Below are positions 11,838 through 24,904 of a stretch of 64,000 bases of DNA, in pieces. Position numbers and translations under genes: made by a program. Position 1 is the stretch's first letter. Each line of letters opens with the position of its first letter. Where the stretch lies: NCBI GenBank assembly GCA_001557505.1, contig LSAX01000008.1, positions 2,480,001 through 2,544,000 on the forward strand, in the 5' to 3' direction. Source of the DNA: Reticulascus tulasneorum. Lineage: Eukaryota > Ascomycota > Sordariomycetes > Glomerellales > Reticulascaceae. Under the pieces are notes generated by a model. The model did not search any database, was not told the origin of the DNA, and worked only from the letters and a program-made list of their open reading frames with translations.

Positions 11838-14818
11838 CCTTCCCGATTTCCTCCCTGGAGAAACGAAAGCTACTTGGGTGAGAGTGAAGGGCGCCGAATA
11901 AATGAGTGACTAGCCGTTCAGGTACGACAAACTAAAGACAATACCAAGCAGATACACGGTCAACGTGATCTTCTCTTAACTAAGAAGCAGAAAGAGAAAT
12001 ACAGAAAAGAGAGAATGGAGAAGGAAGGGAAGAGAAGAGAAGGGGCGCTCGAAGGGAGATCCGGGATACCAAAAATATTATAAGGGAAGATGTCAACACG
12101 GCACATCGAAACCTGACACATTGAGAAGTAGGGAATAATGAGATACTTATATTTCTTGGCACCAGCTCTGAAGAGCGATGATGGACGTGGGGATCCTGCC
12201 ACGGTTAGGAAAAGGAGATCCCGTTGTCGCATGGAGACATTGAAACTGGAGGTGAGGAACAGCACGTCAGAAGGCCAAGTAGAGGCGGCGCAGTGTGGGC
12301 TAGAGAAGTGACAAGGCGATCATGATGGGCGGGAGCGGCTAATTCAGCTAAATTGACAAAGTGTGACTGCAGTCGGAACTGCGGCTCTCAGGAAAAGCGC
12401 ACAAGGATCCAGGGTGGAGAATTGTTTTGGGGCTGGGACGGAGATGAGATGATTACAGATGGCAAGGTGTCGCCGGACACGAATCTGACAGAACGATCGT
12501 GGCGGCGATGTGCAAGGAGGGGCCCTGGCTGGGGTGACATGCGTTATTCTCCGACAGATGGCCTGTGGTCGAGCGGACGTAAAGGGTGAGTAGTCGGAAA
12601 CAGAATGCGTTTGAGACGCAGATCCATGGAGGTGCCGAACTGCGAGTGCTGAGGTTAAACAGATTCTTGCTTGAGCTGATACAACAGGCAGAATTACTGT
12701 GTACTAAGTGACCTGTCTGGCCAAGCTGGGCGTCCAATGCAAACCGGCATGGGGCCAACGGCCAGATCCAAGCTCCAGAGTCTTCCACGGGGTGCTGGGA
12801 GGAGGTGGTGGGTCTATCGTGAAGGAAGATAGTTTGGGAATAGATTGAGCTTTGTGTCGTCCAACGATTAGGAAAACGTGACGACTGGCCTGCCCGCAAA
12901 CACCGCTAGCGCATTCTTATCCTTGGAGCCACGAGGTTCCTTCTTCGCAGCGTTCTAGATTGACTGTAAGGCAGGGCACGGTAATAATAAGGTTATTTGA
13001 GTGGGACTGGGGAACGCAGGCCCTGCATGTGAGACGCGAACTGGTCCCCCAGAGCCTAAGTCAATCAGATTGTATCCTTGCCTTTCGAAGCCTGTCACTG
13101 GGCCGTGCTGATGTGGAGGCGCTGGGGAGCTTGTTCACGACAGGGATGCATCACATCGTCTCGCCCCTTGCGCTCCAGTACATCATTTAGTAAGTATTGT
13201 TTCTGCAATGCTTGACACGTACGGAGTAGTTACAAAGCAAGTAAGCTGAGCGATGCTACTTATCTCGAGACGCTGCTAACTAGCCAAGGCATACCAAGCC
13301 GAGGTACAAAAGTCGCTTTAGTCACGAACCGGCTAACCCAAACTCAATCGCGAATTGGCATTGGATTCTACCGCCCTTGATCGCCTTGGCGAAACAAATG
13401 GGCGAGTCGCGATGCTTCAACCACATGTTACTGAGCACTCAAATATCCATTTGCTGGAGAGTTTGAAGTGCAAGATAGCCCGAGAGGTCGATATCTGTTG
13501 ATCATCGCCACAGGATCCGCTCTGGTGACTTGTGTTGCCGCACAAGTCCAGCCGTTTTTGTGGTGAGGCAAGAAACCAAACGCATCGCCAGCCACGATGG
13601 TGGCCGTTTCCAACACATCTTGTCATGTATGAGGCATAATGACAAAACAAGCTCACGGCCGAGAATGAGCTGATGGTCTACAGATTTTAGAGGTCTTCCA
13701 TGCCGTGCCATGCTTTAGTCGAAAGATCCGCTCAGAAATGTTAACCCATCTGTGACAGCTCGAAACGGCGATCAGGCCGGGTCGTTTGCTGCTACAAGAT
13801 TCGGCCATGGCGGGGTAAATTGACTAAGTACGTAAGGTAGGTAGGTATGTAGTAAACGTCTGGCAGGTCTGTGATTCAATAGGCCCCCATAAGTGATGCT
13901 CTTGACTAATTATGATCCAGGTGGAGCGTAGAAATATCGGCGAGTTACTACGACGAAGTACGAAGTACGTAATTAAAACTGAGCGTAGCTTCCGTCAGCT
14001 ACCTAGGTAGGTAGGAGTGAATAATGCTGTGAATAATGATGTAGTAAATTAACAGAATATTCGTCAACTTCTTACCTCAATTATCGTTTTCACACTTCCC
14101 GAAGGAAACTGCTACCAGTTAGCGCTAGGCTCTGTTGTTTACTATCGACTTTGCGTGGCGTACGAGTCGGTCTCGAGACAAGCAAGCTGTTGCATCTGGC
14201 AGGTATTTATATCTTCTTTCGCAAAGACAGTAGATGACATTCTCGATTTGTTGTTGTATTAGCTCAGTCACGACAAGAGCTTTTGCAGAGCAATATTGTA
14301 CAGATTTATGATATCTTCCCCGTCTCTGATCGTGGCCCAGGAGACATTCTGTGGTCTCGGAGGGACGTGTTGTCGTACATGCCCGCCAGTTCCAGACATT
14401 CGTATGTACATGCGAAGGAGCCATTGCCCAACACAAGGTATGTGTGGGTGCATGGGATTGGCAGGCGGCTGGCGCCACTTGTTACCAACACTTCCTCGAA
14501 CTCACAAAACTCCATTAGTCTTGATCCCCACCTTCAAGCTCCACAATATTAGAAGAGCCCCTGCCTTGTAAGATACCACGTCTAATGCCCACCGACTTTT
14601 TCTTCCCTTTCCTTACCTCATTTCCATTTACCATCGATCCTCCACCTTCCATCCTGCAGCAAAGTAATAACGGCGTGTATATCTACGTGTTTGGTTTACT
14701 GAAAGAGATACAGAAAGCCAAGAGAGAGGGAGAAAGACGGACACAGAACTTGATCATCTCCTCTCATTCTCCGTGCTGATCAACCAGGTTCCTGATTTCC
14801 CGGCTCGCAACATCCAAA
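11838..14818. other. Large intergenic region, no recognised gene
   Basis: Nearly 3 kb between divergent genes. Short ORFs on both strands (such as 12453-12899 minus and 14125-14478 minus) show no recognisable domains and no consistent codon pattern. TAGGTAGGTA runs lie near 13,837 and 14,003. The rightmost ~250 bp are pyrimidine-rich and probably the NEP1 leader. Confidence 0.5.
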
Positions 14819-15845
14819 ATGTCGTCTCCCGAACATCGCGCAGGAAAGCGACCACGTAAGTTTGGACAGACTGGTGACTTCACAGGATTGAATGTTGCGC
14901 GCCTGCTCCTTTCGGTGTCACTTGTGTTTAATCTCAGTCCTCCTGCTTTGTTGAAAATATATTCTGACACTATCCACATGGCAGGCACACAGTCCCTTCC
15001 ACCACCGGCGCTTCCACAACTCGTCGCTGAACAGCATGCTTCAATTCCTCCAACTGACAAAGACACCCAGAGACTGATCGTCGTGCTTTCAAATGCAAGC
15101 CTCGAAACCTACAAAGCATCCCACGGTGGTGCTGGCCGGACTGGGATGCAGAGAGAAGAGAAGTATTCTCTGCTCAACAGTGACGAACACATCGGCGTCA
15201 TGCGCAAGATGAATCGCGACATCAGTGATGCTCGACCAGACATCACCCACCAGGTTGGAAACTCCCAATTCCTTTGCGCAAGGCTCTTTTGTTTCCGGTC
15301 CTTCCGGCTTACTCCTCCTGTCAACCGAGAAGGCCCGCGCCGCGCACTTGCAGTGCTGACATGTTCAGTGCCTCCTTACTCTGCTCGATTCGCCCATCAA
15401 CAAGGCTGGTAGGCTACAAATCTACATACATACTGCCAAGGGTGTTTTGATTGAGGTCTCGCCGTCCGTCCGCATTCCACGAACATTCAAGCGATTCGCA
15501 GGTCTGATGGTCCAGCTGCTACACCGGCTCTCAATTCGCTCGACCAACTCCCAAGAGAAACTGCTGCGCGTCATCCAGAACCCAATCACTGACCACTTGC
15601 CGCCCAATTGTCGAAAAGTCACCCTCAGCTTTGAGGCCCCCATGGTACGAGTCAGGGACTACATTGACACTCTAGGCTCCAAGGAGAGCGTGTGCGTTTT
15701 TGTTGGTGCTATGGCAAAGGGTCTCGACAATTTTGCGGACGGGCTCGTTGACGAGAAAATCTCCATCAGCAATTACAGCCTGTCGGCAAGTGTTGCCTGC
15801 AGTAAATTCTGCCACGCTGCAGAGGACTGTTGGGACATCATCTAA
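14819..15845 (+). CDS. NEP1: Nep1/Emg1 18S rRNA pseudouridine N1-methyltransferase
   Basis: SPOUT-class methyltransferase that methylates the hypermodified pseudouridine of 18S rRNA and is needed for 40S assembly. Exons are 14819-14855, 14985-15253 and 15369-15845; introns are 129 and 115 bp, longer than elsewhere in the window. The product is 260 residues, normal for the family. Landmarks: [14 protein letters not shown] near the N-terminus, [17 protein letters not shown] joined across intron 2 to [14 protein letters not shown], then [29 protein letters not shown], and the SAM-binding knot near the C-terminus ([29 protein letters not shown]). The very short first exon (12 codons) is accepted because it joins in frame to the conserved body and begins with the first ATG. 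Confidence 0.95.
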
Positions 15846-18030
15846 TCTCACGGTCCCGCAAGTCGCAAATTCGCCCCGGCACAGCTTCGGACCGGGCGAC
15901 GAGGTTTACGCGAAAGAGGACGATGACGGATGGGTTTGCGAATGCCGAGGGTGAAAGCTAGGGGCCGACCCGCCAGATCATGATACAACATCATGCTTTG
16001 CGCGAGTGGCCTTGGGAACTTGGGTTGCCTGTGCTTGCGCTATCGCTGTTTTTACAACCAAAACATGGGGCGTTCAACAACGGGTCCAAGACGCTTTCGT
16101 CGTCTTGATGGGCTATTTCAACCTAGCCCATCCTTTCTTTCCGTCGTCTTGTTCTTCTTCTTTCCATATCCCCACGATGCACGCGATGCAGGAAAGCGTC
16201 ACATAACTGCGCGACCAGACGACGCCTTGGCAAGTGCTGAGATAAGGAGGGTCTCGCGCATTCCATCATTCAGGAGGCTGTGGATGTCATGGGTGCTGAG
16301 CCCGCTGGGAGGAAACTAACTTGTTGGTGTATTGTTTTATAGTATCTCTTCGGGATGGAGATAATATACACATCTCCAACCTCATTTGCATCAGTGATTT
16401 GGTTTAGTGATCCGACCTAGACGCGCATATTGATACTAAAAGGGACCTGGGCATTCGTGCATGTTAGATGCCCAACTCACAAATGCGGAAGCCCAGCGCA
16501 AGCCCGAACACGAGAGAGGTCGGGGTTATGAGACGAAAGGGGCCATGAATATTCGCCTCACAATCGCAGATGCAAAATCGGGGTGATTATAGTTAACTTC
16601 TGCGAGGTCCCTACACCATACGGATTACAAGAGCTCGCCAGACGTGCCTGAACTAAAGCTGGCTAGACGAGAGGTGTGGTTGGGCATTTCAAAAGACCAG
16701 GCATTGGCAGAGAATGGCTGCCCAGCTAGCCCGGGCTTGCTGCGGGAAGCCTTCAGGCCATCCTGCAGACACCTGCAAGCGACGGGTTCTGTGACTTGTG
16801 ATGGTTGAGCGGCCCAGTCCAATCATGTATGCTAGGCGTCCACTCCTTGGAGACAACTCTTGGAGGCGCAGTTTCCGAGACTAGTCTAATCCCATGCGCA
16901 TCCCGCCCCTGCCAGTGAGAAAGCGAGGCGAGAAGGCAGCAAAGGGAAGGGATCCGAGCGTTCTCGGAGCGTCAACCACCTGTATCTCACCGATGAGCCC
17001 ACTGTAGCCCGCTTCTTGAACGTCCAGTCGGGCCAGAACAAAGTCAGGTATCGATGACATCTTCGCCTGCCTTGAAATCTGCGACTAATTTGTCATGTGT
17101 ACGGCAAATGCCGAATCATGGGAAGACACGCATGGTGCTCCATCATCATTTACGACCTGGTGCGGTGGGTTCGCCGTGGGCTGTCAGTTTCCAATGACCT
17201 GTCTACTACCGATGCTGTAATTGGTCTCTGGTGCTGGACACATTTACTGTTGCCCGAAGACTCGTAGGGTTGGTGTTCTGCAGGACAAGATCTCTTGCTA
17301 GTAGCACTGCAAGATGGTATGAGCAGGAATATAAAGAGCATGTGGTGTGGCACACACAAGAAGGGACCCCCACCAGATACAGCCCGTCCACCTACCTACC
17401 CGCCAAGTTAAGAATTCTATCACGCTGGAACGACTGACCCCCCAACCGATTCCCTCCAAGGCTCTAGAGAGCTTGCCCTGTCAGCCTTGAGACCAGCGAG
17501 CCGGAGACAGCGCATGAGACTTAGCTGTACGGTTTGCTGCCTTTTTGCTAGCCCCTACCCAAGGTACCGTACAACCAATTCGTATCTACAAAGTACTGGT
17601 TCTAGGACTTACATCTTCAGTGTGACCCAAGTTCGACGACGCCCACGAATCGAACCAAACCAAGCGCCTTCTGGAGTACGAGTTGGTGTGGTGTGGTGTG
17701 TTGCTTCCCAGGCATCCTTCTGCTTGTCACGCTGCAGCATACCTGGAAAGCTGTCACACGGCCGTGACACAGGCCCGGCACCTTTCGTCCCTTTATTGTT
17801 CCCACCGTCCGCCTTCCCGCTGCACATCTTCCCCACCACGGGCTAGGGTCGCCTTGCCTGACCGACAAACTATCAAATTCCAGTCGTTGCCTTATTACTA
17901 GTTGTGTAGATATTGTCTCAAGCAAGCTAGTCTGGTAGGCGTTTAGAGTTTCGTCCTCACTGGCTAGAACCCGTTCCATCCCCCTCCCCCCGGATCTCCT
18001 GTCTTGGAGTTTGTTCCCTTGTTGGACTCA
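15846..18030. other. Intergenic region, no recognised gene
   Basis: About 2.2 kb of normal base composition. ORFs of 60-120 codons (for example 15993-16319 plus, 17617-17979 minus) have no recognisable motif. The last ~300 bp are C/T-rich and likely belong to the promoter and leader of the next gene. Confidence 0.5.
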
Positions 18031-19602
18031 ATGCTTCCCTTTCTCGAGGTTTCCCGGCTAGCCCCGTCCAGCTCTTTTTATTCCGCAATTCTACAAGCTT
18101 TAGGGCTGCACTATATATCTCTTGATGGTCAGGCCACCATCGATACCTCTTCCACCTTTCCACCCTCGACCATCACGTTTGGCACCCTTTCCCCGCCCTT
18201 GCCCCTCTTTCAGATCCGCGAGGTTCGTAATTCTTTGGAGCCCTTGAGGCTTTCCCGTCTAGTTCTTTCTGCTCCGTCACCATCGGCTGTTGCCGATTTT
18301 CACGCATTTGCTTTGCGAGCCAATCCCTCACTCGCGATCGGCAACAGTCGTGGTCAGAGTCTGCACCAATCTTCGGACGCCACGACCGACAGTGGCGAGA
18401 TTCGCGCTATAATCAACGATTTAGACGGCAACACCTTAGAAGTAGTTAGCGCAGCTCGCACAATGGATCTGGTATATGTGCCACCTCCGACCTACCCTCC
18501 CCGACACAACGGGTCCACTGTGCGCAGAACCCAATCTACCCACGGCGAAGTCAGCCGCATTCTGGACTGGAATTACGACGTTGCAAGTTCATCGCCAACC
18601 CCACAATCATCGGCCGGAATCTCACCCGGACTGTCCGCGCAAGCAATGACCAGGCGTCCTGGTCGATTTCCAGACGACGAACCTTACGCTGTGCTCCGCA
18701 GAAGTGTCACTACCTCCACTTTGGAGCCCTCGCCGAGACGAAATTCTAACGGCGTGACTACCAGTACGGTTGTAGGAACTCTGCTTGGTGTTGCTGCTGG
18801 AGCCGCGGCCGGAGCAGCGCTCACCTACGGCTTGATGAAGAACGAGCGCATGCGAGCTCCTCGCCAGGATTATGATGTCCCAAGCTTTCAGCGACGAGCC
18901 ACGTTCCCCGATCCATACCCATCAGAGATGCGAGGTCGCTTCGTCGAGGTCGAAAGAACGGTAGAGAAGATTAGGTACCCCGATGAATACGCTCCTATCG
19001 TAGACCGTCGTTCCCCGCCGCAGTACATGGCACGATATAGTCAGGTTGGAACCCACAGGAGCAGAGAAATGGACGACGTGTACGACGACCGGAGTCGCCA
19101 TTCGTCCAGGTACAAGGCTGCGGGGAGCGGCAGCATTCGGACTCGTAGCGAAGCCCCCGCGACCAGAGCTCCGCTGATGATCACTGAAACCGAGCATCGG
19201 AGTCATGTGGGCTCTCGGTTCGGTGGTACGACGATACCAAGGTCAACGCATCACCCCGTGCTAGATGGAGAACGAGATAGCTACGTCTCTGCGAGAAGTC
19301 ACAGATCGTCTTCGACTATTCGTCCTCCTCCACCGCCCATTGCCCACTCAGAACTAGCTTCAAGGAGTAGGGTGTCCACCAGACTGCCCGGCACGACCAT
19401 CAGAGTCTCCGGCAATCCCGCGCCTTCGGTCCCCCCCAATGCGAGTCGAAGTGGCAGCTATGTTTCCGCCAGGAGAATTTCTCTGCCACCGAGTGGCGTT
19501 GGGAGTAGTCATGCAGCGTGGGATGACGATGCGGACAGCGTAGCACCGAGCGACAGCATCAGCTGTGTTGGCAGTCGAACCAAGAGCCGCAGGTATCACT
19601 AG
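18031..19602 (+). CDS. VOC/glyoxalase-like N-terminal domain protein with disordered tail
   Basis: Single-exon gene, 523 residues from the ATG at 18031 (the frame opens 27 bp earlier but without an ATG). Residues 1-~155 resemble a vicinal-oxygen-chelate/glyoxalase-like fold: LPFLEVSRLAPSSSFYSAI, then a middle beta segment, FHAFALRANPSL, and the closing IINDLDGNTLEVV. The usual metal-binding His/Glu set is not obvious, so catalysis is uncertain. Residues 247-269 are an Ala/Gly-rich hydrophobic segment (VVGTLLGVAAGAAAGAAL) that could be a membrane helix or glycine-zipper. The rest is Ser/Arg/Pro-rich and probably disordered, with recurring RSGSYVSAR-like motifs. Fungal homologues of this layout exist in my memory as hypothetical proteins; no function is assigned. 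Confidence 0.8.
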   Translation: MLPFLEVSRLAPSSSFYSAILQALGLHYISLDGQATIDTSSTFPPSTITFGTLSPPLPLFQIREVRNSLEPLRLSRLVLSAPSPSAVADFHAFALRANPSLAIGNSRGQSLHQSSDATTDSGEIRAIINDLDGNTLEVVSAARTMDLVYVPPPTYPPRHNGSTVRRTQSTHGEVSRILDWNYDVASSSPTPQSSAGISPGLSAQAMTRRPGRFPDDEPYAVLRRSVTTSTLEPSPRRNSNGVTTSTVVGTLLGVAAGAAAGAALTYGLMKNERMRAPRQDYDVPSFQRRATFPDPYPSEMRGRFVEVERTVEKIRYPDEYAPIVDRRSPPQYMARYSQVGTHRSREMDDVYDDRSRHSSRYKAAGSGSIRTRSEAPATRAPLMITETEHRSHVGSRFGGTTIPRSTHHPVLDGERDSYVSARSHRSSSTIRPPPPPIAHSELASRSRVSTRLPGTTIRVSGNPAPSVPPNASRSGSYVSARRISLPPSGVGSSHAAWDDDADSVAPSDSISCVGSRTKSRRYH

Positions 19603-20907
19603 ATGATGCCCTGGATGCCGCGTTCCAGGTCTATGTCAAGGGTTCAGAAGCATTGCATGGTGGGCAATGGCCGTCTTTGACTTCGTGCAATATGATATTG
19701 AGTTCGGTGTTTAGATACCTTTGCAGGGATACCAGCAGGTGTAATCTTGGCCGTGCGGAAACGAGCCACACGAGGTACACACCTGTGAAGGGCAATCAGG
19801 ATACATCTTGGGGGATTGAAGGCCTAGGCTGGCGGGCAATCTTGAGAAGCCACGACGACAGATGCGGGACTAATAGACACGTATCTATCCGTAAAGTCAT
19901 GATTACATGAAAGGCATTATATTTGGACTATTTCAGGATGGGCATTGGGATATTGAATTGATGGATAATGACTTGTAGCATAGCGATCACATTGACGAGG
20001 TTGATGTCTGCGGCGTCAATACACAGGGAGCGCCTCTTCCATAGCCATTGGAGTTGGGCATCAACAGCACCTGATTGATGCGTATTCGAATTTGACGCCA
20101 GGTGCAGGAGACCAGGGATACAAGACGCTCGGGGGCACGAGAGCGAATTCTTGCCGCATTGCCTTTTTCCCGAAAACTTGAGGCTGAAGTACCTAGACAG
20201 AACACTACAGTAATACGCGAGAATGGCAGGTGCAGCCAGATGTGTTCCGAATCAAGGTAGTTACATATTATTACCATGCTGTTTATGCCGGTGGTGGTGT
20301 GCGGCGGGGGTTTGCCGGCAGCTTCTCTCCCACTCCCCCCGCCGCGCCCAGGGATTTCGGGGTTCGGGGTGCCCGCTGGTGCCGCAAACTGCTAACGTAG
20401 TAGCCTACATACGTATTTGCCTCTAGTCAAAATTTTCATCCCACGCTCCCCTAACGCTCACTCCGATCTTCGGCTTGCATAATTATCAGATCCCTCATTG
20501 GCTGACACCGCCTTGGTACCCCCATGCGCTCCCCGTGCGGCCATGGATCGGGGCCATTGTCTCATTAGGTCATCTCTCACTCTCTCCCAAAGCCGCAACA
20601 AAAAACTGTTCAGTGAGATGGAAAGAGACTGGCATCCACAAGACTACCTGATTACCAACCTAGTAGCCTCCTACCGTGCCTGCTCCTCTGTATCAAAGTA
20701 GTGTATTTGGGAGGAGATCTGGTCGGTAGCACGGCAACACTTGCATCACAAACTTAAGTCTTGTGTGTCCGCATACATGGTCAATTGATCCTTGGCCCAC
20801 AACCTATTGTCAAGTCGCCGATCTATGATAAACCCGTCCTCACATCAGTACCTCTGACATCTCAAATATCGGACCCAGTAGGCTGCAGTTTGGAACCATC
20901 TGTTAAG
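19603..20907. other. Intergenic region upstream of the cystathionine gamma-synthase gene
   Basis: About 1.3 kb with no supported gene. It includes the 3' UTR of the preceding gene and the promoter of the next; the short ORFs are unconvincing. Confidence 0.55.
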
Positions 20908-22869
20908 ATGCCAGCCATCGATTTGGGCCAGTCCATCCCTCCGGACACTGCACATGTGAGTGGGCTGGGTCGGACTGGAGTTGTCCTTCGGACTACAAAT
21001 TTTTTTTTTTCAATCTGACTATTCTCGATAGGCAGTGAGCGTCTCCCTACCTACCTGGAGGTCCAACGTGGGCTACGAAGAGGGAGAGTCGTGGGTCGTC
21101 AATCGTATGACAACCGGATACCCCCGGTGAGTCATGAGTTCGTCAACCGCACATGGTAGTTCGTTCTAACAACACCTGTTGGAAGATTCTTCATTCATAA
21201 GAGCATCACAGCTCTAGCCGAGAGTATCGTCAGCAGACATGGACAACCTGGGCAACAAGCCATGCTCTTTCCAACCTCAAAGGTGGCCAGGCGCTGTCTT
21301 AATTTTGTCAGGAAGAACGCGACCCCTTCGGCTACCCAGAATCTAGAGGTGCTTGATCTTGTGCTTGACACAGCCAAGCCCGTTTCCGACCATTTGAAAT
21401 CTCATTCGCCAAGTCTTTCCGCCGTTCTCATATCCGACGATGCCTTCCCAACTGCCAAGCAGTATTGGCAGCACACTGGAGATGGCACTTCCAGTCGACG
21501 GGCAGAGTTCTGCCACGAGCTCTTTAGAGAGGGCCTCTTAGTACCAGCATCGCGGCCCCAGTCCCCGACAGACACTCAACGGAAGGCGTGCAGAGGCCCC
21601 AGGAGATACCAGCGCCAGTCCTCCATAGATGCAACTTTCTCCAGCCCACTGAATGTATCAATTGACCAGTATTCCCCGACCAACGGGACCGGGCATGGCG
21701 CATTCGAGTCTCAGGAGAGCCTGCGATTTCTTGAGGAACGGTATGGTCGAAATCTAGACTTGTCTCTGGTAGAGCGGGCCAAGTCGGCCATTAAGAGAAG
21801 AATTGCCGGTGCGTTGATAGTAGACATGGAATCGAAACATGATAGTTTAGTCCCGATGAATTCCAACTCAAGGGGCTTGGCCAGCCTGGAAGAAAGCGAT
21901 GTGTACCTCTTCCCTTGCGGAATGAATGCCATCTTCAACACCCACCAAGCCATGCTGCGTGCGAGAGGCGAAATGAAGAGCATCAACTTCGGGTTTCCCT
22001 ACGTTGACACGCTCAAGATCCTGGAGAAGTTTGGTCCCGGTTGTGCGTTCTTTGGCCACGCCACCTCCGCGGACTTGGACGACCTGGAGCACCGCCTACT
22101 GGACGGAGAACGGTTCCTGGCTCTCTTTTGCGAATTTCCAGGGAACCCGCTTCTGACTTGCCCCGACCTTGTACGCATTCGTCAGCTAGCTGACAGATTC
22201 GACTTTGGCGTTGTCGTGGATGAGACCATAGGTACATTCGTCAATGTCAACGTCCTGCAGTTTGCCGATGTTGTAGTGAGCAGTCTCACCAAAATCTTCT
22301 CCGGAGACTGCAATGTTATGGGTGGCAGCGCCATATTGAACCCCGATGGGAGATATTACGCAGACTTGAAAGCCGCCATGGAACTGGAATTCGAAGACAA
22401 CTATTGGTTGGAGGACATCGTTTTCATGGAAAGAAACAGTCGCGACTTCGCGTCCCGCATTGAGAGGACCAATCGAAACTCGGAGGCCATCTGCGAAGTA
22501 CTCGCTGCTCACTCATCCGTGAAAACTATCTACTATCCGAAGCTCAATCCCTCCCGGTCGAATTACGATGCATGTAGACTGCCAGGCGGTGGCTACGGTG
22601 GCCTGCTCTCTGTGACATTCCACAATAGCCTCCAAGCCGTGGCATTCTACGATGCTCTCGAGACTGCCAAAGGCCCCAGCTTGGGGACGAATTTCACTCT
22701 CACGTCACCCTACGTATTGCTGGCCCACTATCAAGAACTATCCTGGGCCTCCCAGTTCGGAGTGGAGCCGGATCTCATTCGAATAAGTGTCGGGCTGGAG
22801 GAAACAGACGAACTGAAAGCCATATTTGGTCGGGCATTGGAGGTAGTGGAGACAGTCAAGACTGGGTGA
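20908..22869 (+). CDS. Cystathionine gamma-synthase (PLP enzyme)
   Basis: Joins an activated homoserine with cysteine to make cystathionine in methionine biosynthesis (the role of Neurospora met-7 and yeast STR2). Exons are 20908-20955, 21032-21126 and 21186-22869; introns 76 and 59 bp. The first intron has a strong poly-T tract before its acceptor. The product is 608 residues, the long fungal form with an extra N-terminal domain rather than the ~400-residue bacterial type. The head reads [19 protein letters not shown] and [14 protein letters not shown]. The fold-type-I PLP domain has [22 protein letters not shown], the cofactor Asp region [13 protein letters not shown], and the Schiff-base lysine in SSLTKIFSG (about Lys417), followed by [11 protein letters not shown]. 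Near the end, [21 protein letters not shown] is the usual C-terminal signature. Confidence 0.93.
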
Positions 22870-23253
22870 GCGACGTTCGGAATGGCACATTTTGCTTCAA
22901 CATCGGACCAGCAACATGACTCCTCGTGAGCTGGAAGAGAGTCAGAGGCAAATTTGCTCGCTGTATTGTCACAAGGACGAGTTCGTTGAGATATCATGGT
23001 GTGGGTCGTCGTCAGGCAAGCCACTGCCCAGTTGCGCAGGAAAAGACGACTCGGTCAATGTAGATCGGCCGATGTGGCATCATATCCCCAGACAGTCCGC
23101 TAAACCCTTTTGCGTTACATGAACGAAGATACATAATTCAGACTTTGGTCTGTAGCAGATCATCTCTGCATCGCGGGCTCCAATTATGAAAGGGTATCAG
23201 TATCTCCCAGCCCAATGCTCCATGCTCCCACACACAGAAATACTATCTATCGT
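22870..23253. other. Convergent 3' intergenic region
   Basis: Separates the stop codons of the cystathionine gamma-synthase and RING-14-type genes. Nothing else recognised. Confidence 0.6.
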
Positions 23254-24904
23254 TCACATTACACAGCACTCATAATGCTTATAGTCTGGCCCATAATTTT
23301 CAATGCCCCGCTCGAGCTCGTTTGACCGTTCCTTTTCCTTGGCCTCCTTCGGGAAATACTTCCGTAGATACTTCTCGAGGCTCAGGTCCATGTTATCTTT
23401 CGGCTTGTCAACGGAAAATCCATCTACATCGAATGCCCATTACTCACCTGCCGTAGCACTCAGCACCACTTCAGCCCTGCAAAGAGGGCAGTGCTTTTCG
23501 TTCCGTCGCTGGATCTTGACAATGCAGCGGATGCAGAAAACATGCTGGCATGCAAGTCGAATGGGCATATATGCGAGGGAGAAGCAAACGGGGCAGAGAT
23601 AATCGCTAAGTTGCGGGACGACAGAAACTAGCTCCGTTGATATCTGTGCGCACATATCTTTGGCCATGCTTCCCGCCAGGAGCCTGTCGGACCGGACGAT
23701 GACGGGGAAGGTCTTAGCCACACCCAGCGATGTCCGCTTGTCGAACTCTAGATATTGATCAGCCGCTGAGCGCACAAGAGAGAAGGAGTGTTGGGGAGGG
23801 TTTACTTTTGAGTATTTTAGCCACCGCAAGCTGGTTAATTTCTTGAAACTGCAAATTCTTGAGCAAGGTGGTGTTGAGGTGGAGGAAACGTATAAAAGCT
23901 TGTCGACTTTCCCCAAGTTTAAACGCGTGGGCCAACTGCCGTCTTTGCACTTCATCTTGAAACCACTGCAGTTGCTTTATCGCCGTCCGGCTATTCCGTG
24001 CACCGTGATCTTGTTCATTGGTAGAAAAGAACACTCGAGCCTCGACATACAGCTCAAATATCGACCGCCAGCGGTTTAGATCACTCTTCGAGAGCCGCCG
24101 ACTGGGCTTGGTTAGCTGGGAGACTTCCTCGCCCAAGGAAACAATGTCGGAAGTCATTGCTCGTTCTTCTTGGGCCTGGAGAATGTCAAGTTTATTCACG
24201 TCGCCCAGCAGCATGTCGAAAAACTCGCTGTCAAAGACAAGCGGCACCTCGATGCTCTCGTATTTGCCGTTGAAAGGGCCGGGCTCGACCGAAGTATCGA
24301 TGGATCCGTCCCGGGGACTAGGAGTAAAATGCTTTGTTGCGAGTACATCAGCAGCCAGTCCAAATGAATTACCACTGTTAGTCTCGGAATGCGATGCCAT
24401 CTGCTGGTCGGCGAGTTGGCGGGTGTCGGCGGACTGCAAAGCGGCAATGCGCCCCAAGAATGTGCGCGAAGGCGGAGACAAGGTGGCATCGATTGCCACA
24501 CCATCTTCCATGTGTATTAAGACAGTAAGTGTTGGCCGAAGCAGTTTCGACTCAGTAGCTGATGGGCGGTTGGATTAGCACCTGGGATCAATTCACATGC
24601 TTGCGAGCGAATCTTCCCGGGTATGCGCGGAGAGACGTACAATTTAGTCTGTATTTCAAAGCCAGGGGAGAGCCGTCACTGGGATCAAGAAGCTGGCGCA
24701 ATGTATCTGCGTCCAAGCCAAGGTCCCTCAGCTCGCGCTGGACCTTCTTCAGGCATTTCTTCAGTTGTCCATATGGGATGGCGAAGTCTACCCAATGAGG
24801 TGGGAAATCTTTCGAGGCATCGTTAGCTCCAGGTACATCCAGAGACAGGTAATGAGATTACCTTCGCGCCTGAGCGTGTCTTCAAAATCATGGGCAAACT
24901 TCAT
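23254..24904 (-). CDS. SPX domain and RING finger protein (RING-14 type, putative E3 ligase)
   Basis: Five minus-strand exons: 24862-24904, 24641-24808, 23806-24558, 23448-23747 and 23254-23396; introns 53, 82, 58 and 51 bp. The product is 468 residues. The N-terminus is a split SPX domain (MKFAHDFEDTLRRE, HWVDFAIPYGQLKKCLKKV, later SFEL-like helix SIFELYVEARVFFSTNEQD, and a QLQWFQDEV region). SPX domains sense inositol pyrophosphates, linking the protein to phosphate status. Residues 373-411 form a C3HC4 RING: Cys373, Cys376, Cys388, His390, Cys393, Cys396, Cys408 and Cys411. The last exon adds a conserved basic tail (LEKYLRKYFPKEAKEKE) ending in YECCVM. Every junction restores the frame and family sequence. 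The architecture matches the Neurospora RING-14 protein; its substrates are unknown to me. Confidence 0.9.

Noticed and set aside
12453..12899. 148-codon minus ORF
   Set aside because: Ser/Cys/Thr-rich sequence without motif, conservation cue or splice signals; typical of a random open frame.
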